A stretch of DNA of 64,000 nucleotides from the NCBI GenBank assembly GCA_015680905.1, contig CM027380.1, positions 51,477,001 through 51,541,000 of the forward strand. Reading direction: 5' to 3'. This document shows, piece after piece, positions 12,241 to 23,054 of this stretch. The notes below the pieces were generated by a model. That model had not been told where the DNA came from. It made no database searches and saw only the letters and a list, made by a program, of their open reading frames with translations. The position numbers were made by a program, and so were the translations under genes. Origin of the DNA: Coptis chinensis. Lineage: Eukaryota > Streptophyta > Magnoliopsida > Ranunculales > Ranunculaceae. The first letter of the stretch is position 1; every line of letters begins with the position of its first letter.

Positions 12241-13200
12241 CCCACTCCGCCCACCCCTGACTTAAAGCCTATTCCTTCGGATTTAAAATACGTACATCTT
12301 GATCCAGATGGTAGTCACCCAATTATCATATCATCACAATTGATTGACGATCAGGAATCCTATTTAATTAATGTCATTCAAAAACACCGTTCTTCTATTG
12401 GATGGTCTCTCGATGACATTAAAGGCATTGACCTTAATGTGTGCACCCATCGCATACATCTTGAAGAAAATGCCAAGATGTCGCGTTAACCACAACATCG
12501 TCTAAATCCCACCATGAAGGATGTGGTACAGGAAGAAGTTTTAAGGTTACTTGATGCAGGTATTATTTAACTTATCTCGAATAGTGTTTGGGTGAGACCC
12601 GTACACATTGTTCCCAAGAAGTTTGGCATTACAGTTGTGCAAAATGATAAAGATGAATGCATCTCCGATCGTATTTTAGTGAAGTGGCGAATATGCATTG
12701 ACTATCACAAACTTAATGCGGTCACTCATAAGGATCATTTCCCACTTTCCTTCATCGACCAGATGCTTGAACGGTTAGCAGGTCATGCATATTACTGTTT
12801 TCTTGATGGTTATTCAGGATATTTTCAAATAGTTATAGATCCTGCTGATCAAGAAAAAACAACATTCACCTGTTCTTTTGGTACATTTGCGTATAAATGA
12901 ATGCCTTTTGGCCTTTGCAATGCCCCTGGTACATTCCAACGCTGTATGCTTCACATTTTCAGTGATATGGTTGAACGCTTTATGGAAGTCTTCATGGACG
13001 ATTTCTCAATATATGGTAATTCTTTCAATAGCTGTCTATCAAATCTTGAAAAGGTTTTTGCATGTTGTGAAGAGAAAAATCTCTTTCTTAATTGGGAAAA
13101 TGCCATTTTATGGTTACAAAAGGAATAGTTCTAGGTCATATTGTTTCAAAGGACGGAATCGAAGTCGATAAAGCTAAGATTGAAAAAATTGCTTCCCTTC
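12241..13200 (+). pseudogene. Reverse transcriptase region of element B (fossil)
   Basis: Conserved RT blocks appear in order: SSIGWSLDDIKGID, WRICIDYHKLNAVTHKDHF (near 12690), CFLDGYSGYFQI (catalytic Asp, near 12800), MPFGLCNAPGTFQRC and VFMDDFSIYG (near 13000, the YxDD-equivalent FMDD). They are spread over more than one frame, so the gene is broken. The role in the family is copying genomic RNA into cDNA inside particles, primed by tRNA. It joins the protease region upstream without an intervening stop region typical of separate genes. Confidence 0.85.
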
Positions 13201-13892
13201 CTATACCAAAAACAGTTTAGCGACATGCGATGCGTTTTTTAGGACACCTTGAGGGTTCTATAGGAGATTTATTCAAGATTTCTCAAAGGTTGCTCGACCT
13301 TTAACAAATCTCCTGCTTAAAGATGCCGTATTTGACTTCACTTTCAAATGCAAACAAGCTTTTGAGACCTTAAATTTTACCCTTACTACAACTCCTATAA
13401 TTCAACCACCTGATTGGTCTAAACCTTTTAAATTAATATGTAACGTGAGTGACTACGCTATTGGAGCTGTCCTAAGGCAACGCCGTGAGGACAAGCCAAT
13501 TGTCATTTACTACGCTAGTAAAACTCTTAATGAAGCTTAACGTAACTATACCACCACTAAAAAAGAGTTTCTCGCAGTTGTATATGCCCTGGATAAGTTT
13601 CGTCCTTATCTAGTTGGTTTTTCAACAATAGTCTACACTGACCATGCGGCGCTTCGTTACTTATTATCGAAAAAAGATGCAAAACAGAGGTTGATCCGCT
13701 GGATCCTCCTCTTGCAAGAGTTTACTCTAGAAATTAGAGATAAAAAAGGTTGCGAGAATGTGGTTGCAGACCATATATCATGACTAGTTAGTGATGTTGA
13801 TAATGATATCGAACCCATCTGTAATTCCTTTCCGGATGAACACTTGTATTCCATATTTTCATCTTCTTGGTACACTGATAAAGTAAACTACC
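13201..13892 (+). pseudogene. RT connection and RNase H region of element B (fossil)
   Basis: Recognisable segments follow the order in C: a FYRRFIQDFSKVARPLTNLL-like connection block, the RNase H start with the DY.IGAVLRQ motif near 13450, then [17 protein letters not shown]-like and DHAALRYLL-like segments near 13560-13660. RNase H removes the RNA strand from the RNA-DNA hybrid. The region has several breaks. It is interrupted by a solo LTR whose target duplication CTACC lies at 13888-13892. Confidence 0.75.
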
Positions 13893-15436
13893 TGATAAGA
13901 GCCCAAAATTGTAGTTTTAACCCCTTAACAATATTACTTTTAGACCAATTATGTGATTAATAAGTAAGAGTTAGTACTGTTATCGTGTTCTTATGTATTT
14001 CAGGCATTGGAGTCGAATATGTGCAGAAATGTGCCCCTTTTGCGAGATAATGGAGTAAAGGTTGGTTGCTAAGAAGTTCTATGATCAAAGGCCAAGATTC
14101 AAGGAGAAAAAGCCTTTTTAAAGCCTGATCAAAGCTGAAAAGTCAAAGTCAACGCGGGCAGAAACATCGCATAAAAATCAGCAGAACTTTCGAAGGCCGT
14201 ATCTTTAGACTCAGACCTTGGAATTGGGCCTACCTTACTTCAAAACGACTGGCTCGAAAAGAGATTTCTAATGGTCCAAGCCTTGCCCAATCAAAGGAGC
14301 AAAAGTGGATGAAAAGGCTATTGAAGTTATTTCTAGCTGAAAACTCCTTCGTGGACTGAAGTAATGAGGTTTTGGGCTTGATTTTCCGGCCCAAAACATG
14401 GCTCCTCAGCCCATGCACGAATTTGTGGATATGGTCTCCTCCATATAGGAGACAAAGACTTAGCTCTTAAGTATCTAGTTTTTTTTATTTAGCAATTATC
14501 CAAGAACTTAGTTTAGATCTAGTTATTTTTTCATAGAATTAGTTTTCATTCTAATAGATTTGTTTTAGAACAAAGAATGAGTATTATTTAGAATTAGATT
14601 TAGTTTTATAATAAAGAATTAGTTTTTTATTTCAATTTAGTTTATGATTCAATTCTTATTTAGCTTTAGTTGTCTTAAATTCATAATTAGTTTGTCTTAA
14701 TTTGATAATTAGTTAATCATAATCGTAGTTCTAAATTAGTTTTAAATCCAATTTTAATTCATTTTGAATCTTAGACTATTGTTCAATTAGATTTATAAGT
14801 TTAATCATTTATTCAATAATGAGTTGTTCTATTTGTTCTTGTTTTAGAAATAATAGTATAATGATTCAAGGCTAAAACCTCTTCGAAGAAGCCTTGATGA
14901 AACTTGATTGTTGTTAGCGTAAAATAGTTCGTAATATTCTATTCCATTCTAGAAAGTAATTAGTTCACCATGAGAATGAGTTTGATTGTTTCACATGCTA
15001 GTTGTTAGTTGGTAGAGATTACCATGAACAATTAGGGATTAGAAAAACCCAATTGTTATGCGAAAGCATTGCGATTTAGATTTCGACAATTCTTTGTTAG
15101 TTTATTTAGTCGAATCAAAGTGGAATCAAATTCCCCTAATTTATTATCATATTGTCAATTTAGTATTTTCATAGTTGAATTATCGTATCGTGATTAGTTG
15201 AATTACCATCGTAGTATAATTTCCATCGTTACTCTCATTGACTTTGATAGACTGATTATCGTAGTTAACTTGAATTCTAAAGAACTAGGAGTGGAACAAA
15301 TTATCTACTACAAATATTGCATTGATAATGAGAGTAGAAAACTTTGATAATATTAAGATGAAATTAGTTCTAGTTTTACTTATGTTTGAGTTTCATCTCT
15401 TATTCGTAAGTAAAACTATCGTTTTATATTTTATCA
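13893..15436 (+). mobile_element. Solo type-1 LTR inserted in the pol region of B
   Basis: This is a 1544-bp LTR from TGATAAGAGCCC to TTTTATCA with no internal region. The 5-bp duplication CTACC lies on both sides (13888-13892 and 15437-15441). It contains the type-1 signature block around tttgggcttgattttcc and gcccatgcacg (14370-14415), matching G, A and C in opposite orientation. It formed by LTR-LTR recombination after a type-1 element inserted into B. Confidence 0.9.
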
Positions 15437-15441
15437 CTACC

Positions 15442-16706
15442 TAGTTACCGAGGAAGTCCCTTCATCTTGGACTCGTACGGGCTGGAAAATATTCTTATCC
15501 GCTGTGATATTTTATTTCTAGAATGATTCCTACCTCTTCAAGTATTGTTCCGACCAACTGATCCCCCGTTGCATTCCTGACTGGGAACACAATGACGTGT
15601 TATCCTTCTGCCATGAACAATCTTGCGGTGGTCATTTCAGCGGTAAGAAAACTGCGGCCAAGATTCTATAATGTGGATTTTATTAGCCAACACTGTTTAA
15701 TGCACATGAGCATTGCAAAGCATGCACCCGGTGCCAGCAGCTAGGACACATTACTCAATGCAATATGATGCCTTTAAATCCAATTTTAATTGCGGAATTT
15801 TTTTATGTATGGGGCATCGACTTCATGAGTCCCTTTCCAAATTCTTATGGCTTTCTCTACATACTGGTAGCTGTTGACTACGTGTCAAAATGGATTGAGG
15901 CAATGGCATGTTGTGCTAATGATCATAAAATTGTTGTTTTGTTCGAAAAAGAAAATATTTTCTCTCAATTTGGTGTTCCCAAAACTATCATTAGTGATAG
16001 GGGAAAACATTTTTGTAATAAATTTTTTGAATTGTTAGTAAAGAAATATGGAGTCACTCACAAGTTGGCAACTCCATATCATCCTCAGACCAGTGGCCAA
16101 GTAGAAGTCTCAAATAGAGAAATTAAGTCCATTTTAGAAAAAATAGTTAATCCATCTAGGAAAGACTGGTCTCTCCGATTATCTGATGCCTTGTGGGCAT
16201 ACCGGACAACTTTTAAGACACCTATATGCATGTCTCCTTATCGCCTTGTTTTTGGAAAACCTTGTCATCTGCCGGTTGAACTTGAGCATCGTGCTCTATG
16301 GGCCATCAAAAGCCTAAATTATAATACAAATGCGGCAGGCGAGAAGCGAAAATTACAACTAAATGAGCTTGAGGAAATTCGGAGTGATGCGTATGATCTC
16401 TTGAAGTCATATAAAGCCAACATGAAAAGAGTGCATGACAAGCACATATTGAGAAAAGATTTCAAGATTGGTCAACAAGTTTTGTTGTACAACTCGAGAT
16501 TACATATTTTTTCAGGAAAATTAAAAACACGTTGGTCTGGCCCTTTCACTGTCTCTACTGTCACCCCTTATGGGGCTATCTCTTTGAAAAATTTAAATGA
16601 TAATAGCGAATTTCAAGTAAATGGCCAACGCCTTAAACATTATCATGAGTTGCGCTCTCCGGATGTCGAAAAGACTCTTCTCCAAGATCTAGTTTACAAA
16701 GACTAA
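15442..16706 (+). pseudogene. Integrase of element B (fossil, core well preserved)
   Basis: The zinc-binding N-terminal part (His-His-Cys-Cys; GGHFSGKKTAAKI near 15630 and CTRCQQLG near 15725) is followed by a long open stretch at 15765-16706 (313 codons). The core shows the first catalytic Asp in GIDFM, the second in IISDRGKHF and the Glu in [11 protein letters not shown], as a D,D35E integrase requires. The C-terminal part has [13 protein letters not shown] and the [12 protein letters not shown] segment. It ends at DLVYKD. Integrase inserts cDNA into the host genome. Confidence 0.88.
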
Positions 16707-16868
16707 AAGATTCGCTGGTGTACTTCCTTCCATGTGTTTAAAATATGGGAAGTACGCCATTAGGGTAGCTGGGCCCTCTTCTATTTTATTCTCTCAAATC
16801 TCCTAGAGTGTGTGCTTGCAAGCGCCGGAACCTTAGTCCAAAAAACTCTATTTCAAAACTGAGTATAA

Positions 16869-17213
16869 ATGTCTTCTGATAATCGAGCAAACGTGCCTTC
16901 TGGTCAACAATAGGTACCAAAAATTTCCCCTCCTTCCTTCTCTTCCCTTTTCTATTCTCTTCCTCGCGAACTCCAGCTCATCACTTGGTGTAAATCTCAC
17001 CCATCTCGAATAGGTAATGGTCGTAGTACTTTTGCTCGAAAGCGACATGCGCGAAGGATGGGGTGGTGTATGCATTGTCAAACACCGTTTTGTCCAGGTC
17101 TTGAATTACTATCCGATATGAGCTGGTATAAGGTATATTTTTGTCTGACACCAGCTGAGCAGGATAAACTTCATCGTCGCCCCATTGCTCCCATAGGTTG
17201 GGATTCATCTTGA
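16869..17213 (+). pseudogene. ORF X of element B: 345-bp frame of unknown function after integrase
   Basis: I do not recognise a family. The start context tataaATG and a stop 345 bases later occur at the same places in F (63329-63673 minus), which supports a real gene. The N-terminus reads MSSDNRANVP in B and MFSDNRANVP in F. The C-terminal half is rich in Trp and Cys (WCKSHPSRIGNG, GWCMHCQTPFCPG, YKVYFCLTPAEQDKLH). It lies 160 bp after integrase and before ORF A. The opposite strand is also open over 16981-17208, but changes between B and F fall more often at third positions of the sense frame. The remnant is broken in these copies. Confidence 0.5.
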
Positions 17214-17340
17214 GGATTTGACGTTAAAAAACTAACATTTGTCTTGAGGATCTGACGTTAAATGACTCACATTCATCTTGAGGATCTGATGTTAAAAGAC
17301 TCACATTCGTCTTGAGGATCTGACGTTAAAAGACTCAACA
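17208..17340 (+). repeat. Four 34-bp tandem repeats
   Basis: Units begin tcttgaggatctgacgtt at 17208, 17242, 17276 and 17310. F has about two units of the same repeat at 63273-63342, so copy number varies between elements. The repeat starts inside the last codons of ORF X. Confidence 0.85.
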
Positions 17341-18253
17341 TGTATATACTCGTGTCTTTTATTTTTCCCTTTGCACTAAGCATTGTGCACAAAGAGAGTC
17401 GTGATGTGCAACATCGGATGTTCCCTAATTCGGACATGCAAAGGATTTCACTAGGCCAACCCCTAGCAGTCTTATATTTGATTGCATTTCGGGGCAATTT
17501 GAGGCTATACTATATGTACTAAGGGTAATATTATTATTAGACCATTGCACATTGGTCAGGGATGGTACCGTCCTGAACCCTAGGCCCCCAAAACATAAAA
17601 GTTAAGCCACAATCTGGCTGGATTGGGTTCACTCCAGAGCCGATATGACAGTTGCCTGATTTTACTGTTTGTGGTGATTCTTCTAGACTTCCGGTGTTGT
17701 TGACACGTTCATCTCCCCTTGTACATTTGTACATTACAAAAAAAAAACATGGGGGTTACATTCTATTTTTACAAAACTCAACCCCCCCCCCCCCCAAATA
17801 AAATAAAATAAAGATAAAAATGGTTTGAATGTGCATTTTCCATATTCCATTGGATGGCATTTTTAATGCCGATCGTTTTGGAATCTCATTCGTTCCATTT
17901 GGAGTTGAAACGAATCGAGATTTCAATTTCAAAATTTCAGGACATTTCGGGACATAATGGGAATTTCCGGATTTCATATGGGTTTGGGCCAAAAATTCGA
18001 AACCGACCCACGTCACGTGCCCAGCCCTTAAAGCCTTCACGGGATACACACCACGCGCCAGCCCTTACATTTCTTCCCCCTTAAAATCCGGATCTTGTTC
18101 CCCTCTCAAACCCTCACGCACGTGGTACCCCTAACCTAAATTCGACTCGCGCACGCTCTCGAAGCTTCACCAAATCAAAATCATTTCGTTCAGCACCATC
18201 TCCTCACTTCGTTCAACCCTTATTCACCCTCAGAAACTCATTTAGATCTCTCT
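17341..18253 (+). other. Noncoding interval between ORF X and ORF A in element B
   Basis: No gene is recognised. The interval aligns with 62341-63270 of F in reverse. It holds a conserved gtatatac on the minus strand just outside the 34-bp repeats (17337-17352), a run of C near 17781-17795, and a conserved block with the phrase ttttgggggcctagggttc (minus strand near 17580). The 200 bases before ORF A are pyrimidine-rich and read like a 5' leader. Confidence 0.5.
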
Positions 18254-19369
18254 ATGGTCGAAAATCGACGAATCACAGTTGAGAGAAATTTCAAAAATCT
18301 CTATGATGTCGGCATGTTTCACCCATTTTTTTATGGGGAAATTGCAAGTAGGGAATGTGAGTATCTTTTGCACCTAATTTTGGCACACGACTCCGAAGAT
18401 TTAGTGTTGAAGTTCTACAACAATGGTGATTTTTGGGGAAATGAATTTTGGATTACGGCGGATGGAATGGAACGTGAACTCACGTTAGAGTTGTTGTCCA
18501 TTATCACGAATATTCTAATCAACTCCGCTAGTGCAACTCTACTGATGTCCGAGTATCTGAACACTATGGAATTGATGTTCAACACGATACTCGAGGGAGA
18601 ATGCAACGATGGCTCAAAATGCGTGTACCAACACTCCCTCCGACAAAACCAACTGGCAGTCACTCAATGGCTGGCTTACAATGTGATTGGTACATAAAAA
18701 ACGTCTGATGTCAACAAGACGTTCTTGCATTTGCTATGGATCCTCCAGGAGAAGAAGGAAACTTTATGTATGGTCCATTTCCTTGGACATGTCCTTACTA
18801 CTGCTTCCGACAGGTCAGCCCCTCTTGATGTTCTTGTTACACAGATTATGCTTAATTTAGGGTTCCAGTTTGCTACTCCATTAATCCAAACTAGGTCCTT
18901 CGAAAATTTTGGGATTTTCGAGACTTGTGTCATGGACCACTGGGAACCTATAGCAAGAGATAATGTTGAGCATGATAATGTGCCTCCTCCTCCTCCTTCA
19001 CACCCCCCCCCCCCCCGCCCCCATTGTTTTAATGAGAATACCATGCGTCAAATCAATACTCCCATGGAAGCTTTGAGACAAATGAACACTAGCATACGCA
19101 GAATGTTTATTCACCAGGAATAGATGCAAAATTCCATGGTTGAATTTCAGCAACAGATGCAGACTTCCATAGGTTAAGTTCAGCTAGAGATGCATAATCG
19201 TCAGGGCTGTTTCCAGCGCATGATGATGGCTAATCAGCAGCAATTCCAGGACCAAATGGTTTAGTCCTTAGGCAACATACAGGACCAGCTATCTCACTCA
19301 GGAGTTCGCAATGCCCGTCATCGTCGGAACCCTGGTTCATCTTCAGCTAACCCTGAAGATTCACAGTAG
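18254..19369 (+). pseudogene. ORF A of element B: unknown accessory protein (fossil)
   Basis: ORF A aligns over its length with the open frame at 61354-62340 in F. Recognisable segments: NFKNLYDVGMFHPFF (N-terminus), KCVYQHSLRQNQLAVTQWL and TFLHLLWILQEKK (middle), LVTQIMLNLGFQ, a proline run (18985-19020), then a Gln/Met-rich, coiled-coil-like tail (MMMANQQQFQDQ). The same scaffold recurs in ORF B downstream, so the two are paralogues. The middle segment resembles in layout the putative plant transposon protein domain often annotated near Athila elements; this is a resemblance from memory, not a search. The role is unknown, with a few breaks. Confidence 0.65.
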
Positions 19370-19777
19370 CAGCTTATTTCTTTCAGTTTGAAAATGACTA
19401 TGTCATTTCTTTCCCTTATGTATTGCATTTTATTTTTCTAGTAATGTAAAACGATATATCGATTAATTTCTCATAGTTTTGTATCTCCAGACGGATTAAA
19501 TGAGAAATTATTTATGTTAGGAAATTATTGTTTTCCTCCTATAAATATATTAGTTATTATGCATTGGACCTAATCTTTAGGCCTGACGGACTTATTCAAA
19601 TAGTAACTCCATCGGAATTATTCACTAGGCCCAACGGTCAGATATCCAAACGGTCATATATCCACAAACGGTCAGATTTTCGCCTATAAATTCTGATACT
19701 CCTCATCAAACTTCACTCATCCCATTCTCGCACTCTCCACAACTTCATCTTCACATATTCTCATCTTCTTCAACATA
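19370..19777 (+). other. Spacer between ORF A and the small membrane ORF in B
   Basis: No gene is seen. It contains a direct repeat of a ggtcagatatccaaacggtc-type phrase near 19640-19675, and a TATA-like cgcctataaattc at 19681 about 95 bp before the small ORF. The F counterpart (60918-61353) keeps the ccgttgg repeats and gtatttataattag. Confidence 0.4.
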
Positions 19778-19870
19778 ATGGATCCGATCGAGAAATTGGA
19801 AAAGGAGCAACGTGATAGGGCATTCATAGTCGTCCTAATAACAGTATTTATCGTTGTGATATTGTTAATC
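19778..19870 (+). pseudogene. Small membrane-protein ORF of element B (short version)
   Basis: The frame begins MDPIEKLEKEQRDRAF and runs into a hydrophobic stretch (IVVLITVFIVVI). F carries the homologue MNPIERWEKEQREWAI with a longer hydrophobic segment and a total of 71 residues (60702-60917). The shared charged start followed by a single membrane span suggests a type of small single-pass membrane protein. The B copy is the shorter one and is likely a fossil. No family is recognised. Confidence 0.45.
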
Positions 19871-20636
19871 ATGCATAACATCCTCTAGAATATCTAGATC
19901 TATGTAACCTACATATCTATTTCCCTTTGTCGTTTTGTATATTAGTGTGGTGTGTTAAATAATTCTCAAACTTTTGTACCGTTTACATATTAAATGGAGA
20001 ATTTCCCTATTTAATATTTGTATGTATTAGTTGTATTTTTACCTTATCATAAACATAAAAAAAAAAAACATAAAAACCATAACAAATAAACAAAATCAAT
20101 AACTCACAAAAATAAATCAATCTCGACTCATTCTGTTCATAGCCAGTCGCGCACGCAACCCTATCATTCTATCCATCTTCCATTATTGAGGTTTGCTATA
20201 TCAATTTAGAAATTACCTGTAGGTCTAACTAAACTATGGCTATTGCACCTCCGTACGTTCTATCTCTTTGCATACCTCAGTCACAGTCTTAGGGATGTTA
20301 TTTTCAATACCCTATTTCACAACCCATGATAGAAAATATATATTGGTCTAACTGCCATGTGAAACCTTCTTCCGTATTTTCTAACATTGGAACACCTCAT
20401 TACTTGTTTTGGGAATCCGACATGAAAAAACCTACTTTGGATACCCATAGCTGTTGTTCCATATTACTGTGTAACAACAACACATGGTTCCCTTGTGTTT
20501 TCACATATTAATTCTAAATCTAACTGCACTTGGCATCCTAATTTGTACAAGCTCATATATTGGCTATAAATTTCTTCTTTTTTGCCATTTTCATTTCACG
20601 CATTCTTCACTATCCTTCCCTCACTTATACTTTCAA

Positions 20637-21628
20637 ATGAATCAACCAAGAAAATTAGTGCTCGAGAAAAATTACCTGAAGAATTTTGATGACGGCCTAT
20701 TTTCTCCTTATTTTGACACAGAAATTGTACGTCGAGGATGGATGCCTCTTCGCCCTCTTCTATATCATTCGGAAGTTGCTTATTCCAGAGAATTAGTTTT
20801 GATGTTCTACCAATTTAGAGGACATGAATATGGTATTTCCATGCCCATGGACAACGATTTTAATTAACTAAGGAAATTATCTCCGATATACTTCAAATTC
20901 CAATGAAAAACCCGGAGTTCCATATTCAAAAGTCACCATTTGATACCGTTAAAAAGATGCTACATGCCATTGTATCTAGTGGCGAAATCGAAAACAGACA
21001 TCACGTTGTTCTTCAACACTCCTTGAAACAGAATCAACGAGTTGTGCTCCACTGGTTAGGACACAATATGGCAGGAACATCATCATCATCTGAATTGACA
21101 AAACCTCAACTCCACCTACTTTGGGTTATGCAGAATCAAAGGGATGACTTTTGCATAATCCAATATATCTGGAACTCAATCACTAGGCATAAAAAACGGT
21201 TAGCACCTCTGCCTACTCTAGTCACAAAAATTATGTTACTTTGGGGTTATCCAGCTGTTTATCCAAAAATACCTCTTCAAAAAGCAGGCCTTACTGTAAT
21301 TCACACAGAATGCGCCACTAGTTTTTGGACTCCAGATACTATGACAGATGAACAAGAAGACTAAAGCTCAATATCTGACCATTTTTTTTTTGATGAAAAG
21401 GCCATGCAAAACATTTTTAATCCTATGGAAGGCATTCATTTTCTTCATCAAGGCATGCGCGAACTACACGCACGCTAGGAAATCATCATCAAAAGTCTTC
21501 TGGATTTCCAGGAATTCCAAGCAATGCATGATGTTAAACAGGAGGCAATCTTGGAAAATCACGCTCTCCTAATGGAGAATCAAACTACGCTTTCTGCCAA
21601 CCAGGGGGCCAATCAACCAGGGAACTAA
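20637..21628 (+). pseudogene. ORF B of element B: paralogue of ORF A (fossil)
   Basis: The frame starts MNQPRKLVLEKNYLKNFDDG; F has MDQPRKI at the same place (60228). Segments NFDDGLFSPYFDTEIVRRGW, ELVLMFYQF, LQHSLKQNQRVVLHWLGHN and PQLHLLWVMQNQRDDFC parallel ORF A segment by segment. The tail has a predicted coiled-coil region (PMEGIHFLHQGMRELH). It sits between the small membrane ORF and ORF C. The leader is pyrimidine-rich (20575-20636). Function is unknown, with several breaks. Confidence 0.65.
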
Positions 21629-22091
21629 ACTGTGTTGTGCACGATCTGCATCCTCATCATCATCATCATCATCGTCATCGTGATCCATGAATTTCTTTAA
21701 AAATTTAAAAATTTAAAAAAAAATAAAAGAAAAGAAAAAGAAATAAAAATTATTAATTAAGTTTTCGTCGTGTGCTCAAATAATTAAAAATTGTTGTTAT
21801 CTTTGTATCTTCTTTTGTAAGCTAGGCCTACTAGGATTATCATAATTCAAGTTGTTATTAATATCCAATAATCAAATTTTAACCTGTTATTTTAAATTTG
21901 ATTACAGGAGGGTTCTATCTTCTTACATACTCTGTCATCTATCCAGTCAAACTTTATTGGATGCTTTTCTTCATACATATCCTTATCCATCAAGCGTGGG
22001 AGACATACTTCATTTTGGATGTTTTCACACGTACACTGATTGATAGTCTGCCAGGTATCTTTGCCTTACCCATTGCTCTACTCCATCACAC
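21629..22091 (+). other. Spacer before ORF C of B with a conserved splice-acceptor-like site
   Basis: A short ATC/CAT run (21652-21680) and an AT-rich stretch come first. At 21901-21907 ATTACAG is followed by GAGGG. The F minus strand has TTACAG then GAGG at 58996-59001, at a similar distance before ORF C. A conserved acceptor could produce a spliced ORF C mRNA, as is known for env-like ORFs of some plant retroelements. Inference only. Confidence 0.4.
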
Positions 22092-23054
22092 ATGGCATCT
22101 TCATCAAGCATGGCATCTCTGAAAATCATTCCTGAGCAATCCTTCGAGGCTATGATGGATTCCAATGCTTATGGCCTTCATTTCCGTGATTACATCACTA
22201 ACATCGGGTGGTCTTCCCTTGTTCTTCGCCCTGAGCAAACTTATTCTCCAAGTTTGGCGGCCTACTTTTATGCCAACATGGGAGAAACACCAGCATTCAA
22301 CCATGCTCACGGCTTCTTCTTAGACGGGTTCACAATCTAAGTTGGTGGCACACACCATATCTTTTCTGAGCCAACACTTGCCCTAACTTTGGATCTTCCC
22401 TATCACGAGCCAGCAGCAACATGGCCATACATCATCCAGAACTCTACCTATTCCTTTTCATGGCCTGCTTTTCGCGCAATGTACGGTGATGGTCTTGAAA
22501 TTAAAGAAGAAGGAGCTGAACTCGGCAGATGGCTAGGCATCACCATTCCCTTAGCAAGCATGACCATGAACGTGGGGAATGCAATGTTATTTGTCCTACT
22601 GAACATCATGGGAGATTGACATTTTTCTACTACCAATGATGCTGCCTGTGTAGTATTCAATGCGCTTGCTCAAGGTCATACGTTCTTTGACATCTTAAAC
22701 TGTGTTATCTCCAATCTGAAAAAAGCTCGCACTGTTCAACATCAGTATCTACTTTTACCTGTAACCGCTTGTCGAATTATGAGGACACATTTCCCACAGT
22801 TTTCAGCTACTTTTCATGAGTGGGTCAAGGTAGATTCTATGTGCACAGCGAACAGAATCATTCGTTCATTAAGGTTTAGGCAATGGCGACGTCCTGCACG
22901 GTACCTCAAGCATGTTCGTTGTTACCCGAATGATGACAAAATATTGGCACATTTGAACGATTCAGGAGAACAAAATGGGGCACCATTTGGCAAACCATTA
23001 TCTTTTGGCGCGATGCTAAGGAAATGCATTTCAATCATGAAGACGCCAGACTAG
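22092..23054 (+). pseudogene. ORF C of element B: unknown protein shared by both subfamilies (fossil)
   Basis: The frame starts MASSSSMASLKIIPEQSF. Conserved blocks: DSNAYGLHFRDYITNIGW, PSLAAYFYANM, LALTLDLPYHEPAA, GRWLGITIPLASMTMN, FHEWVKVDSMCTANRIIRS and RYLKHVRCYPNDD. Homologues occur in A (26521-27384), C (34733-35560), E (to 54740) and F (57986-58937), always the last ORF before the 3' noncoding region. There is no clear signal peptide or membrane span. The family usual length appears to be about 310-320 residues. Role unknown; a few breaks. Confidence 0.7.

Noticed and set aside
16981-17208. Antisense 75-codon ORF opposite ORF X as a separate gene
   Set aside because: It is open in both B and F, but the sense frame has matching start, stop and more third-position change. 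I kept it only as an alternative in the ORF X finding.
17781-17795. Run of C residues, and similar C run at 19002-19016
   Set aside because: Homopolymer length is prone to slippage and sequencing error. I draw no functional conclusion; the second run lies in the proline-coding part of ORF A.
21652-21680. ATC/CAT short tandem run before ORF C as a regulatory element
   Set aside because: A simple microsatellite with no conserved counterpart in F.
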